Of a stretch of DNA of 13,517 nucleotides, positions 13,116 through 13,517 are shown piece by piece (position 1 is the first letter of the stretch; every line of letters starts with the position of its first letter). Below the pieces are notes generated by a model that saw nothing but the letters and a program-made list of their open reading frames with translations, had not been told where the DNA came from and made no database searches. The stretch comes from Deltaproteobacteria bacterium (GTDB taxonomy: Bacteria > Desulfobacterota > Desulfovibrionia > Desulfovibrionales > Desulfovibrionaceae). The position numbers and the translations under genes are program-made. Location: assembly GCA_025350085.1 (NCBI GenBank), contig JANXYI010000379.1, positions 1 through 13,517 on the forward strand, read 5' to 3'.

Positions 13116-13171
13116 AAGAGGCAACAAAAAAGAATAAGCCCAGTCTGCAAACTAGGCTCATTCAAGATTCG

Positions 13172-13216
13172 GTGACCGTAAGGCCCCGGTCACTCACCAG
13201 AAGTCCTCGTGTGACC
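13172..13216 (+). promoter_or_regulatory. Three-part hairpin segment with two exclusive pairings upstream of the 43-aa gene
   Basis: GTGACC occurs at 13172-13177 and 13211-13216, with its complement GGTCAC between them at 13188-13193. The middle element can pair left (extended to GTGACCG/CGGTCAC, 8-nt loop) or right (17-nt loop), not both. CACTCACC (13191-13198) can also pair with 13220-13228 with one bulge. This is the layout of an RNA switch or attenuator, about 85 bp before the ATG; no known class is recognised. Confidence 0.3.
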
Positions 13217-13299
13217 CCAGGTGGAGTGTCGCTAACAAAGTCATTCTATCACACGTCGATTTTAGGTGCAATTGGGTAATGGGCGGCAAGGAGCATAAT

Positions 13300-13431
13300 A
13301 TGCCCCAGCAGTACACCATCAAAGTTGTCTACCGTTGTTCCATCACCGGCAAGATCGTGACCGAAGAGTACGCGAGAAAGCACCCGAATACCACGGAGCG
13401 GCAGCACGTTAGGGTCCCGATCGGCAAATAA
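13300..13431 (+). CDS. 43-residue small basic protein
   Basis: ATG at 13300 with AAGGAG six bases upstream, TAA at 13429-13431. The protein opens M-P-Q-Q-Y-T-I-K-V-V-Y-R, then has the central run I-T-G-K-I-V-T-E-E-Y-A (15-25) and K-H-P-N-T-T-E-R (27-34). I recall a widespread family of 40-60-residue proteins with Y-R-S-x-x-T-G-x-(F/Y)-V-T-x-x-Y-A-x-x-(H/N)-P-x-T-T, found on chromosomes, plasmids and phages, mostly annotated as hypothetical; this fits it well. There is no signal peptide or membrane segment, and a single cysteine at 13. Function is unknown. The short length, strong ribosome site, family match and following hairpin make it a real gene. It has its own structured leader and is separated from the cytochrome by 281 bp. 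Confidence 0.72.
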   Translation: MPQQYTIKVVYRCSITGKIVTEEYARKHPNTTERQHVRVPIGK

Positions 13432-13436
13432 CTTGT

Positions 13437-13478
13437 AGCCAGAAAGGGGAGAAAACTGGGCTCTTCTCCCCCCTGGCT
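13437..13478 (+). terminator. Two-step hairpin just after the 43-aa gene
   Basis: AGCCAG (13437-13442) pairs with CTGGCT (13473-13478) and, after small bulges, GGGGAGAA (13446-13453) pairs with TTCTCCCC (13464-13471) around a 10-nt loop. It begins 5 bp after the stop codon. The following CACTTTAAG is only weakly T-rich. Confidence 0.55.
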
Positions 13479-13500
13479 CACTTTAAGCCGAAAGGGCTGT

Positions 13501-13517
13501 TTCAGGTTCCACCTGAA
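13501..13517. repeat. Perfect 7-bp inverted repeat at the window edge
   Basis: TTCAGGT (13501-13507) and ACCTGAA (13511-13517) are complementary around TCC and reach the last base of the window, so the stem may be longer. A small AGCC/GGCT hairpin (13486-13498) sits just before it. Confidence 0.5.

Noticed and set aside
13049..13279. 76-codon plus-strand frame from a TTG
   Set aside because: It runs through two hairpins, lacks a ribosome site and shows no recognisable protein features.
13130..13300. tRNA, SRP RNA or other standard RNA gene in the hairpin-rich region
   Set aside because: No cloverleaf, T-loop GTTCRA, CCA end or known conserved loop could be found.
1..13517. CRISPR array
   Set aside because: No series of regularly spaced short repeats is visible; the only notable direct repeat is the pair of pdxA ends.

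Overview
The window looks like a chromosomal segment of a GC-rich Gram-negative bacterium, most plausibly a deltaproteobacterial sulfate reducer (Desulfovibrionales-like). The grounds are the strong G/C third-position bias in nearly all genes, an outer-membrane lipid transport (MCE) operon, a small c553-like periplasmic cytochrome, and GC-rich hairpins of a kind I recall between Desulfovibrio genes. The taxonomic call is inference. The exception is bases 1-735, an AT-rich gene that looks horizontally acquired.

Layout. (a) 1-735: an AT-rich open frame already open at base 1, so 5'-truncated by the window, with a HEPN-like R-x4-H motif. (b) 736-1230: a patchwork at the junction of the AT-rich and GC-rich DNA. 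It holds the decayed 3' end of a small Cys-rich gene, a 46-bp second copy of the pdxA 3' end, an intact 93-codon secreted twin-CX3C protein gene, and then the real pdxA 3' end. (c) 1187-4156, minus strand: glgB then pdxA then the Cys-rich gene, tightly spaced. (d) 4277-5354, minus strand: an FMN-binding split-barrel protein followed by a GDSL/SGNH hydrolase. (e) 5539-6258, plus strand: a DUF2064 glycosyltransferase-like protein. (f) 10274-6401, minus strand: a four-gene MCE phospholipid transport operon (STAS-MlaE permease, MlaF ATPase, MlaD-like MCE protein, auxiliary lipoprotein). (g) 10460-11473, plus strand: DarP (YjgA/DUF615) and a small zinc-ribbon protein, closed by a strong terminator. 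(h) 11747-13018, plus strand: a PAS-GGDEF diguanylate cyclase and a small cytochrome c with a shortened heme motif. (i) 13019-13517: a hairpin-rich stretch with an unlisted 43-codon gene of a recognisable small basic protein family, ending in three successive hairpins.

How the parts work together. The MCE operon is a complete inner-membrane importer/exporter module: ATPase, permease with a built-in MlaB-like STAS domain, substrate-binding MCE protein, and a lipoprotein that probably bridges toward the outer membrane. GlgB (glycogen branching) and PdxA (pyridoxal phosphate synthesis) share a transcription unit but not a pathway. The diguanylate cyclase probably has its own promoter, with a dyad just upstream of its -35, and may be co-transcribed with the cytochrome.

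Most worth a second look: the pdxA 3'-end duplication flanking the twin-CX3C gene, with a decayed paralogue beyond it, next to AT-rich DNA; the CXCH heme motif in an otherwise normal c553-like cytochrome; and the structured region around the 43-aa gene.
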